The translations under genes and the position numbers were made by a program. Shown here piece after piece: positions 13,001-20,683 of a stretch of DNA of 24,294 nucleotides. The stretch is from assembly GCF_000003605.2 (NCBI RefSeq), contig NW_003124908.1, positions 105,928-130,221 on the forward strand. The letters run 5' to 3'. A model generated the notes under the pieces. That model searched no databases, was not told where the DNA came from, and saw nothing but the letters and a program-made list of their open reading frames with translations. Within the stretch, counting starts at the first letter, position 1. Every line of letters begins with the position of its first letter. The stretch comes from Saccoglossus kowalevskii (lineage: Eukaryota > Hemichordata > Enteropneusta > Harrimaniidae).

Positions 13001-15746
13001 ATGTTGAACTTCACTCTTACCTGTACCATCAGATGTGGCTGTACATTTTAACTTAGGGTACATATTAACTTAACAGTAGCATATATAATGTTATTATACA
13101 TCTGTCACCGTAACGCCATAAGTTACAGCGTGCCGTACTTTTGTGGTATTTACGGGGTATTTTCATCCTACCATATTAGAAAATGCAAATTCCAAATATG
13201 GAATGATTACGCACGTAAGCGTCCTTTAAAAATAAAAACAAACATGGCTGCCACCAGGGTTTGACCGAACTCTACACAAAGAAGTTCGCTGTTTTTGTTC
13301 TAAACATTTTGAATTTCCCATGGTGTATCCTTGTAAGGAAAAGATGTATAATAATAAGGTTATTACGAGAATACCTCAAAGTATGCACTCAGACAGTACG
13401 CCGCGCATCGATCTCCGCGCATACTTCAGCTGTACTATCTTCGTGCATATTTTGAAGTGTTCTCGTAATAACCTTATATTATCAAAACATTTCATGGTCC
13501 CTATATTCATCCTTACCTGTACCATCAGGTGTAGCTCTCACATATGTCGGATACATCTTAACATCCGCAGTATTATGAGTATCTTTACTGAGACCTTTCA
13601 TCATCTCCCTATGCATGAGTTCTTTTACATCAATTAACTGGTCTATTCTGTGATGCATACATTTTAACATTGACGTCAGCTACGGATAAATACATATTAT
13701 TACAGACAAACTGTTATTAATGATTATTGCTGATTTTAATTGTATCTCTTTTTTATTTCCTGCTATTGTTCACACATGTAGCATATTATTCTCTAATATA
13801 TATTCTATATACGATGGCACATATGATGTTGTGTTTTCTTATTAAAATCGTATGCCAGTATTTCGTGAAGAATAATTAAATGTTTGTTTTACCTCATTTT
13901 CCTCTATATTTTCATCTGCATTTCTGTTTGGATCTATAAGTAAGCGTTAAGTAACAAACACCCATAGTATAAGGTAAGCAATATTATATGGCAAACACGG
14001 CACAAATAATATCAATAGCATTGTATCCATGGCTATATGTGTAACATGAGAATTTAGGTGACTTGTATGTCCATTTTTGTAGTTTAAATAAAATAAAAAA
14101 ATCGCGAAACGGAGGTGTTAGCGCGAAATTCGCTGTAACTGCGAAATCACCACGACGGGGTGATTTCGCGTTAACACCTCCATTTCGCGATTTTTTAAAA
14201 AAAAATTTAAACTAAAAAAACAAACAAATTAATCGCCCCGACTGCGCCAGTCTACCCTGATGTATCTTCCAAGAAAGTCATACCGTCTCGTGTAAGTGAC
14301 AACGTTCATAAGAATTGTATTATATTCATATACGGTCATCCGTCTGTTGTTACATTGTAAATGGTAACAACATTTATTATATCCATCTAACTCATATTGA
14401 CGTCACAAAAACTCATGTCGACGTCTCAAATGCGATTCGTTACCTAAGAGCGCAAGTCATAGGAATGGTGTATTCACTGAAATGAATTGTTATTTCTATT
14501 TATAGAAATTGCTTTATTAAGAATAGTCTTTATAATATCTCTTTCAATAGTGCCGTACTAACAGCAAAATTAAATGGACATTGTTGTATCATACAACTGA
14601 TATATGTGAAGTACCCGAATGCAAAATACAGGAAGAAATGTAGCAACCATACAAACAGATGATATGTATGTATACATCACTATAACAATACAGACATACT
14701 AGCCCCGAGATGACAAGTGCATATCCCATATAATTGATCATTTAACGTTAATATAAATAATCATGACACATAAAAACGTGTATAACATACTTGCTTGTCC
14801 ATGATCATCTACGGTATCTTCATAATTGCTTGTTGTCTTTAACATTAACTGTAGAGGCAAATACGAGCAATAACTGTTAAACAAAGATTTCGCTGAAAAT
14901 GTTTATTTTATTCATAAATTAACTCATCTTACATCTTATCATCAAATTGTCATAATATTAAAATGTGTAAGTTACTGTATACTTATCCACTACTAAATTG
15001 GTCTACATGATAAAACAAGTTACCACGTCTATATGTCGTTGTGTTTAATACTATAATTTGACTTACCTCATTTTCATCGGAATTTATGTCTGAATCTACC
15101 AATACAAATCAAATTAACAGAAAACAATATCAAATACGTAATATTAAATAATTGTATATAAGTTTGAAAACACATCGAAATATTATTTCCGGTTAATGAA
15201 TTTGTAACTTCGCTATATTTTAATTATGCAGCTTTTTACAACTCTAATTCACTGTACTAAATGTCTGCTACTTCAGTTTGTTTTAACTTTTCGATTCACT
15301 GACTCTCAACTGATGAAATAATGAAAATAACAAATCTTGAAATGTTTAATAGGGAATCTGACTTCAAGCTGAGCTTATAGTGATGACGCTTGTAAATGAT
15401 ACTGCTAATTTGTGCTTGTCTTTATCATGTTGTACAATCAAATAAATAATCTTTGTTCCACCCTACAACGTGTTTTGTCAATGAAGATAGTTGAGGTATC
15501 TACACAATATTACGCAGCAAACGAACAACACACACACACGTGTAACAGCGCTGTGTCTGATAAACCCTAACCCTAGTGTGATATGGATGCTCCGTAATTG
15601 TAAGCTGACTCTGCTTTGTAACCACCGTAATTGTAAACAGTTTTATAAATAACGAAATCAGTGCAATACATACTTGCACCTAGTTGTCCAGGGTCACTTA
15701 TGGTTTTACCATCTTCGCTTCTTGCCTTTGTGCAAGTATTTCCCAT
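7059..15746 (-). CDS. Hexokinase, single-domain, complete, 12 coding exons
   Basis: ATP-dependent hexose kinase (first step of glycolysis). Exons in transcript order: 15746-15674, 15095-15067, 14848-14791, 13933-13893, 13679-13517, 12684-12545, 11334-11214, 10335-10241, 10140-10041, 9828-9618, 8025-7870, 7410-7059. They total 1539 nt and close one 512-aa frame. Landmarks: KGLSKDTH and PDGT (end of exon 5), phosphate-1 loop DIGGTNLRV (130-138), GFTFSFP with Ser198, Lys216, catalytic Asp252 in NDTTGT, Asn278 in GTGTNACY, Glu306 in NTEWGAFGD, Glu346 in FEKM, adenosine-site motifs GVDGSLYK (458-465) and [10 protein letters not shown] (492-501). Length matches roughly 50-kDa invertebrate hexokinases; it is not the duplicated 100-kDa vertebrate form. 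Oddities: residues 1-67 are an atypical acylation-like and acidic extension, and five residues (RDADG) are inserted after GAFGD. Family assignment is certain. Subtype is unclear: the core differs from the typical mollusc/fly enzyme at many sites, so this may be a paralogue. The N gap lies within an intron and the protein is contiguous across it. Confidence 0.94.
7510..7556. repeat. (GGAT)n tetranucleotide microsatellite
   Basis: About eleven ATGG/GGAT units with one interruption (GAAT) lie in the hexokinase intron before the last coding exon. Confidence 0.95.
8700..9606. repeat. 30-bp minisatellite, about 30 copies, in hexokinase intron
   Basis: The unit contains GATGTACACGTCATCATATA followed by TGCAAGTATM. 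Copies differ at a few fixed sites (AAGTATAC, AAGTATCC, AAATATCT), and a few carry small indels near 8990 and 9030. Because 30 is a multiple of three, long reading frames stay open on the plus strand, but they encode only a repeated Tyr/His/Ile-rich peptide and are not genes. The array ends a few bases before the splice donor of exon 9618-9828. Confidence 0.95.
10485..11172. repeat. TA microsatellite with 650-N assembly gap
   Basis: A TA run before 10499 continues after 11148, so the N block (10499-11148) interrupts an unresolved TA repeat. Hexokinase exons on either side encode contiguous protein (...QKGLTS then [10 protein letters not shown]...), so no exon need be missing here. Reading frames spanning the gap are artefacts. 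Confidence 0.95.
11335..12544. other. Hexokinase intron holding a GC-rich repeat-like block
   Basis: The intron between exons 11214-11334 and 12545-12684. Within it, 11690-11960 is much more GC-rich than the rest of the window, with GGGGGGACGCCCCC-type and C12 runs (11924-11935), poly-A at 11614-11630 and a GGCTGACTGACGGCC core. It resembles a fragment of an interspersed repeat. The 96-codon frame across it lacks any family signature and I do not call it a gene. Confidence 0.5.
12481..12527. mobile_element. Perfect hairpin flanked by a 7-bp direct repeat
   Basis: CACAGTCCCTCTATC (12488-12502), loop TAT, then GATAGAGGGACTGTG (12506-12520) forms a perfect 15-bp stem. AACAAAC stands immediately on both sides (12481-12487 and 12521-12527), as expected for a small foldback insertion with a target duplication. 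It lies just after the splice donor of the GGTN-loop exon. Confidence 0.6.
12804..12892 (-). pseudogene. Decayed copy of hexokinase exon 13517-13679 (copy 3)
   Basis: About 89 bases match the 3' part of exon 13517-13679, including the splice donor (GTAATG). The frame retains [14 protein letters not shown], with PDGT changed to PNGT, but has two stops upstream of KMYP. It lies in the intron between that exon and exon 12545-12684. Confidence 0.8.
12909..12953 (-). pseudogene. Exon copy 2: open 45-nt cassette-like segment
   Basis: Similarity to the end of exon 13517-13679: [14 protein letters not shown] against [14 protein letters not shown]. It has a donor (GTAGAG) and a possible acceptor (TTATTTTTTAAG). 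From acceptor to donor it is 45 nt, phase 1 to phase 1, with no stop, so inclusion would keep the hexokinase frame. It is more likely a relic than a used exon. Confidence 0.65.
13021..13068 (-). pseudogene. Exon copy 1: open 48-nt cassette-like segment
   Basis: Similar to the end of exon 13517-13679: [15 protein letters not shown], donor GTAAGA. A possible but pyrimidine-poor acceptor (CTGTTAAG) would give 48 nt in symmetrical phase 1. A stop lies just upstream of that acceptor. It shares the TAAGTT block with copy 2, so the copies probably arose in series. Confidence 0.65.
13346..13483. mobile_element. Foldback element next to hexokinase exon 5
   Basis: AAGGTTATTACGAGAA (13356-13371) is mirrored by TTCTCGTAATAACCTT (13460-13475). 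The inverted similarity continues inward imperfectly (TATGCAC.. against ..GTGCATA; CCGCGCAT.. against ..CGCGCATA), so nearly the whole 138 bp can fold on itself. No ORF with a family signature is present. It ends about 30 bp from the donor of exon 13517-13679. Confidence 0.6.
13893..13933 (-). other. Hexokinase mini-exon B2 (acidic linker)
   Basis: This 41-nt exon has acceptor CTTATAG and donor GTAAAA and encodes [14 protein letters not shown]. It shares GATGAAAAT and the GAAAATGAG end with exon B1. A2 plus B2 together make 99 nt, phase 0 to phase 0, so the pair could be skipped without breaking the frame. Confidence 0.65.
14080..14214. mobile_element. MITE-like foldback with TA ends
   Basis: TAGTTTAAAT at 14080-14089 is mirrored by ATTTAAACTA at 14205-14214. 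Inside, AAAAATCGCGAAACGGAGG and GGTGTTAGCGCGAAAT pair with the other arm, and the centre carries a second hairpin (GCGAAATCACC / GGTGATTTCGC). A TA on each side could be a Tc1/mariner-style target duplication (inference). It is CpG-rich in an AT-rich intron. Confidence 0.7.
14791..14848 (-). other. Hexokinase exon A2, duplicate of the first exon's 3' part
   Basis: This 58-nt exon has a strong acceptor (TTTGCCTCTACAG) and donor GTATGT and encodes [19 protein letters not shown]. Its 3' end (GAAGAT...GGACAA...GCAA|GTATGT) repeats the end of the first coding exon, including the donor. It runs from phase 0 to phase 1. Its internal ATG could serve an alternative start that would lack the MGNTCTK motif. 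Confidence 0.65.
15067..15095 (-). other. Hexokinase mini-exon B1 (acidic linker)
   Basis: This 29-nt exon has acceptor ATTGGTAG and donor GTAAGT and encodes [10 protein letters not shown] together with the phase-1 base of the previous exon. It ends in phase 0. It is similar in sequence and identical in phase to the 41-nt exon at 13893-13933, so the two look like duplicates. Confidence 0.7.
15674..15746 (-). other. Hexokinase first coding exon with acylation-like N terminus
   Basis: Chosen start ATG at 15746-15744; the exon encodes MGNTCTK followed by a Ser/Asp/Gly-rich tail ending DPGQLGA, then donor GTATGT in phase 1. Gly2, Thr6 and Lys7 fit the N-myristoyltransferase consensus, and Cys5 would suit palmitoylation, as in plant calcium-dependent kinases starting MGNTC (family knowledge). 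The start is supported by exact frame closure to the hexokinase core. An upstream out-of-frame ATG exists about 28 bases earlier in the presumed 5' leader. Confidence 0.75.
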
Positions 15747-16088
15747 GATAAGTATGCAGTTATGTTACGCATATGCAACCCTGTTTTTTATATTATTTTG
15801 GTCTGGAACCACGTAAACCTGTAAATACCATAATATATGGCATCAAGTCAAGCAAAGATAATAAGAAATTGAGACCGTATTCAAACAAACACTATGTAGG
15901 TCACTATGTTGTGTCTGTAATGGTTACGATATTCGTGATGTAATAATATGTCACACTATGGAAGAACTTATCATGTTTTAAACATTCAATGCATTGTATA
16001 TTCAGGTTTGAAAATAGTTTCTCAGATCTAGCAAATTAAACCAAAAAACTACAAAAACACAATAATGAATAAATCTGTACGCACCTAC

Positions 16089-16190
16089 TTTAATTCCGTC
16101 TTGCCGATCGTGGTCATGTTTTTACTGATAATCACAGGAGTGGCTGACAGTGTTACACAGCAAGACAGTGACGAATAGACAGAGAGTGCC
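16089..16190 (-). other. Probable hexokinase 5' UTR exon
   Basis: On the minus strand this stretch is richer in GC than its surroundings and ends in a donor-like GTAGGT (plus 16083-16088). It contains an ATG at 16116-16114 that opens a short frame (MTTIGKTELK...), which meets a stop soon after splicing to either acceptor I tried upstream of the first coding exon. It would therefore be an upstream ORF. Exon limits are inferred, not demonstrated. Confidence 0.35.
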
Positions 16191-16238
16191 AGTACTTTTA
16201 TTACAGCATTTTAAAATAACTGGTAATACGACCCCCAG

Positions 16239-16261
16239 TAACGTCATGTGACCATAGCAAC
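16239..16261 (-). promoter_or_regulatory. Overlapping CRE-like, M-box and X-box-like sites
   Basis: Read on the minus strand, three motifs overlap within 23 bp: GTTGCTATGGTCAC (16261-16248, 11 of 14 matches to the RFX palindrome GTTGCCATGGCAAC), GTCACATGAC (16252-16243, a perfect M-box/E-box) and TGACGTTA (16246-16239, one mismatch to a CRE). They lie about 500 bp upstream of the hexokinase start codon and about 60 bp upstream of the presumed 5' UTR exon. Assignment as promoter is inference. Confidence 0.4.
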
Positions 16262-17229
16262 GCTAGCAATGAGTAAAACAGTTTAATACTCAGTTTAAAA
16301 ACTGTCTTGTTAAATAAAGTCTTAATCTATTCAACAACTGGTCTATATACGAGGTATTCCTAATGTACATTATATGTGACTATAAATATGATTTCCATAC
16401 ATATTTGAAACACCCATGTAAATTAATATAGTAATATAGAGCCCCTATAGACCATGTTTCTGAGTCGTTTTGCATCAGCCCATTTTATTACAATTTTAAT
16501 GGATCTACAGTGGAATATATAATTATAAATGCCTTGTGGCGGTAGATTCAAATTAATTAAATAAAAAAAAAAGTCCTGCGACATGATAAAATATCTGCAG
16601 TCTCGACATTTGATCTCTGATCGGATTATGTACAGGTTAGTTCGGATCCGGGTTAGAGCCAATCATTCCTGAGATATATTCATAGTAGTCAGAATTACAT
16701 TTGTTGAAAGATGTTAGTCACCTTTGACGTCATCAAATCTGAATTTTCTTTCATTGGCATCGTCTTTGAAGTCGAAACACAAACTTGTGTAATCTGATTG
16801 GCTAGCTCAGTTTCAAGCTCAGACAACCAACCCAAAGTATTGCTCGAGGTTCAAGTAAGGTGAACCCCCAAATCATAGAGGAATCCCCTTCACTAGTATA
16901 TCATATATTATGAATCAAAGTCATAATCAACGAATCAAGTTGTGCCTTCTATGATCATATACCATATTGTTTACTAAGTTATGTTTTGTTCTTCAGCAAA
17001 TTATGGTGTGGCAAATTACAAGTCTGTTCATTGGCGTGTTTGAATTTCATGTAAATAAACAATGTATTTTACACGCGTTGTATACGTCGCTATGAATCCC
17101 ATATCGAATAGGGTGCGGTGCGACGACTACCGCCCTTTAAACGTCACGTACAAGAAGAACCTTCCTACTATATCCTAACAGTACGAGTAAATGAAAGTGG
17201 ATTAAGATTGAAAAACGCGACTCTTATTG
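16262..17229. other. Intergenic spacer upstream of the hexokinase
   Basis: No exon is recognised. A perfect palindromic CRE (TGACGTCA, 16725-16732), CCAAT boxes (16658 on plus; ATTGG near 16797) and a CpG-rich patch (about 17070-17225) suggest promoter DNA, perhaps for a second transcript pointing right. Nothing else stands out. Confidence 0.35.
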
Positions 17230-17290
17230 TCAGATGACAACATACACATCAGATGAGGAGTAGACACCCTTCTTGTTTCTGGCATCATAG

Positions 17291-17610
17291 TTATAAACCA
17301 CAAAGAGCTAAACAGTAACACCTGCAATCCCAATAATTACGCTCAGGGTGGAGATCATTATTATGAAGCAACCGCTGGCAACTACTACTTTTTGAATGAA
17401 GGATAAGCCTTTCTTTCAAATACCTTGGAAGCAGTTTTTTTCCTTTGATAAAGATGTAAAGGCACAAGAAAACTTCAGATATAATCAAGATTGCCATGCC
17501 ATGATATAAATCTGACCAGTTCACAATAAATGATTCTATCTGTTGATGAGGGTACTTTTTCTGGTATTGGCTATGACAAGATCGACCCTGGGGATAAACC
17601 TAATAATTCT
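17291..17610 (-). CDS. Open frame with a membrane-like helix, unrecognised
   Basis: A stop-free minus-strand stretch of about 106 codons begins at acceptor-like TATTAG. It reads SFIVNWSDLYHG, then a hydrophobic run GMAILIISEVFLCLYIFI, then basic KGKKLLPRYLKERL. In the next frame, after a five-A run, a second hydrophobic run follows (SGCFIIMISTLSVIIGIAG), so one extra A could have broken a two-helix protein; that second frame meets a TAG soon after. It could be a pseudogene, a sequencing slip or chance, since AT-rich DNA easily reads as hydrophobic. Family not recognised. Confidence 0.25.
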
Positions 17611-18471
17611 GAAATTGATCCAGTGGTAAACTGTATTTGTAAGTACATGTATGTAAACATTACATCTTGCTTGTATACATTTCTGATGGAAATTGCAATT
17701 CTGTTGTTTAATGAAAATCAATTTCAAATAAAATAATCGGCAGTACAATGAGGGAAAAGTGCTACAATATATTTGATAATACAACAGACTTAAATTCACT
17801 TCTACTTGTCTTTATTATAATAAATAAATTTTAGCCAAAAAAACATGCATTAATTGAAATACACCTGTAACTCTAAACCACAAATCTACAACTGTGCATC
17901 TACACTTCCTGTGACACATTTATAAAAACAAGTATGTACAAATTTTTTTACAAATCTGATTAAAATCAGATGTAGAGGGCATTGGTTACTGACTATCCAA
18001 ATTGTTTTCAAGACTCTTGAAAACGATGCTGTCTGAAACACTTGACTTGTCTATAATACAATGATACAAGATAAGATTTAAATTGGTCAAATGTACACTG
18101 CTGACTGTACATTCAATATTAGATTTCAAATTACTGTACAGCTGGGTAGTATATAATTAACAGTCCTATTTAATATATATTTGCATTGTACTATTACAAA
18201 TTGTAAATGTCACATAGATATATGCACTATCATATCTATCAATCTATTGGTATTTTTGACTTGATTTAAAGCAACAATTGTATGTTTTTTTCTCATACAT
18301 ATATTTTCTGTTGCTAGTCCATAAATAGGCACTAGAGTGCATGTTTGTTTTTTAGCTTTGTCAAATTCTATAACAATGACACTTCCTGGCAGTGATTGTT
18401 ACTTGGCTAATGTTCCTAAAGAAGCACTGAAAGATGACATGAGTATTACATGGTACATGTATGTAGGATAA
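17530..18471 (+). CDS. Possible two-exon 74-aa gene, unrecognised
   Basis: Exon 17530-17638 starts with ATG in a good context (AATAAATG) and ends at a consensus donor GTAAGT in phase 1. Exon 18356-18471 has a strong acceptor (TTTGTTTTTTAG), continues in phase and ends in TAA. The joined protein has 74 residues; its second part reads LPGSDCYLANVPKEALKDD and its codons look gene-like, with GC above background. An in-frame TAA precedes the ATG. No domain is recognised. It overlaps the minus-strand membrane-like frame, so at most one of the two is likely real. Confidence 0.3.
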
Positions 18472-18806
18472 TCTGCATATGTGCAAGTTTGAGGGAAATT
18501 GTTGAGAATTTGGCTTCACCCTGAGTAGGTCTATACTGAAATAATCCTACTACAAATTATTGTGAATCAACATGACATTAAAGAAAAATATTGAAAAGCA
18601 ACAGTCAAATGAAATTCAAACAAAAAAACACAAATGCAAGGCAAAAAAATTACCTACATTGTGAACAGGCTGAAAATCATGGAGTCATGGATATATCAGA
18701 TTATCCCAAAATATCAGTAAACACAAAGTATTGTAGAGTTGAATTTTGTGTGTCAACCATAATAAATGATTAACTGCAATTCATTTATGTGAAATGATAA
18801 AGTTAC

Positions 18807-18921
18807 TTTCACCACTACCAGATTGTTTCCCTGCCAGTGCAAATTCACATTTACTGTATTTTTCACAGATATTTGACAGTAAACTTCGCGGGGATACAAA
18901 GATGCTGGATACAGGTTTACT
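18807..18921 (-). CDS. Coding-like orphan exon, unrecognised
   Basis: The acceptor (CCTTCTGTATAG) and donor (GTAACT) frame 115 nt, phase 0 to 1, encoding a Cys-containing soluble-looking segment with ICEKYSKCEFALAGKQSGSGE. GC is well above background and the residue composition looks like real protein. A plus-strand reading of the same bases (IFDSKLRGDTKMLDTGLLY) is also open. I could not connect it to neighbouring exons in one convincing frame. It may belong to an unannotated gene or a relic. Confidence 0.3.
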
Positions 18922-18952
18922 CTATACAGAAGGTTACAAAAGTTACAAATAG

Positions 18953-19512
18953 TTTTGTATTCAAGTTTTCACAAAGTAGTGACTAGTTTTCAAATTCAGA
19001 TGTGCAAATAAAACCAAAATACATTTCAACTATACATCAATATTCAATTTTTTCATTCAGTACAATTCTCAGGAAAAAGGAGTGTATAATTATTACTTAT
19101 ACCTTTTTTGATACAAAAATGGTAATGTTCCATAAATACACATAACTATTATTATAAGCATTATTATCCTTATCAAAGTGAGCACTATTTTTTAGCACTT
19201 GTAAATACAGAAATATATTTAATAAAATTTATATTAAAACTGATTAGCAATTGCAAACCAAAATACATAAATATCAGATATATAGTACAGAGGGAAAATT
19301 ATGATTTTCGCATTGTTTGTAAAGGACAGAGGGGATATTATATGCTATTTAATAATTAAAGGCAATTGTGACATTTGCCAAAGTCACTGTGACACACTGT
19401 CTTCTTAGACATTATTTCTGTTATTAACACAACTGCAAAAACTCTAATTTAATTAATATGCTGATATTTCCTTGTTTCATATTGTAATCAGCACCTCTAG
19501 CATTGTCCAGTA
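18953..19512. other. AT-rich spacer
   Basis: No gene is recognised. An AATAAA at 19007-19012 could end a plus-strand transcript from the cluster on the left. Confidence 0.4.
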
Positions 19513-20622
19513 GGTTTGGCTTGGGCTCCTCCTGACAAGTTTGGCTTGTGCTCCTCAGGTCAATTTTGGCTTGGGCTCCTCAGGTCAAGTTTAACTTGGG
19601 CTCCTCAGGTCAAGTTTGGTTTACCGGTAGGTTCCTCTGGTCAAGTTTGGATTGGGTTCCTCAGGTCAGGTTTGGTCTAGGTTCCTCTGGTCAAGTTTGC
19701 CTTGGGTTCCTCAGGTCAATTTTGGTTTGGGTTCCACAGGTCAAGTTTGGTTTAGGTTCCTCTAATCAAGTTTGGCTTGTACACCTTAGTTAGATTTTGG
19801 TTTGGGTTCCTCAGGTCAAGTTTGGCTTGTACTCCTTAGGTAGATTTTGGTTGGTTTCCTCAGGTCAAGTTTGGCTTGGGCTCCTCAGGTCAAGTTTGGC
19901 TTGTACTCCTTAGGTAGATTTTGGTTTGGGTTCCTCAGGTCAAGTTTAGTTTAGGTTCCTCAGGTCAAGTTTGGCTTGTACTCCTTAGGTAGATTTTGGT
20001 TTGGATTCCTCAGGTCAAGTTTGGCTTGGGTTCCTCAGGTCAAGTTTGGTTTGTACTCCTTAGGTAGATTTTGGTTTGGGTTCCTCAGGTCAAGTTTGGC
20101 TTGTACTCCTTAGGTAGATTTTGGTTTGGGTTCCTCAGGTCAAGTTTGGCTTGTACTCCTTAGGTAGATTTTGGTTTGGGTTCCTCAGGTCAAGTTTGGT
20201 TTGGGTTCCTCAGGTCAAGTTTGGCTTGTACTCCTTAGGTAGATTTTGGTTTGGGTTCCTCAGGTCAAGTTTGGTTTGGGTTCCTCAGGTCAAGTTTGGC
20301 TTGTACTCCTTAGGTAGATTTTGGTTTGGGTTCCTCAGGTCAAGTTTGGCTTGTACTTATTAGGTAGATTTTGGTTTGGGTTCCTCAGGTCAAGTTTGGT
20401 TTGGGTTCCTCAGGTCAAGTTTGGCTTGTACTCCTTAGGTAGATTTTGGTTTGGGTTCCTCAGGTCAAGTTTGGTTTGGGTTCCTCAGGTCAAGTTTGGC
20501 TTGTACTCCTTAGATAGATTTTGGTTTGCGTTCCTTAGGTCAAGTTTGGTTTGGGTTCCTCAGGTCAAGTTTGGCTTGTACTCCTTAGGTAGATTTTGGT
20601 TTGGGTTCCTCTGGCTATTCAG
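19513..20622. repeat. 25-bp minisatellite with A/B higher-order units
   Basis: About 44 copies of a 25-bp monomer. Type A reads TTTGGTTTGGGTTCC then TCAGGTCAAG; type B reads TTTGGCTTGTACTCC then TTAGGTAGAT. The left third is mostly diverged A-type monomers; from about 19775 on they are ordered as AB (50 bp) and AAB (75 bp) blocks. Because 75 is a multiple of three, repeated Trp/Phe/Gly-rich frames appear, which I do not regard as genes. The array lies just downstream of the DEPDC7-like stop codon. Confidence 0.93.
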
Positions 20623-20683
20623 TATAAATTGAATGAACACATTCATTCATTCCCTTATACATTTATAACTATTATAAGCAGAG

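Noticed and set aside
15561-15577. Telomere-like AAACCCTAACCCTAG
   Set aside because: Fewer than three units; too short to indicate an interstitial telomere.
16998-17047. Short plus-strand exon-like segment starting MVWQITSLFIGVFEFH
   Set aside because: Strong acceptor but could not be joined in frame to the next plus-strand exon without crossing a TAA; too short to support.
19548-20632. Repeated Trp/Phe/Gly-rich frames such as VWVPQVKFGL
   Set aside because: They follow the 75-bp higher-order minisatellite unit and exist only because 75 is divisible by three.
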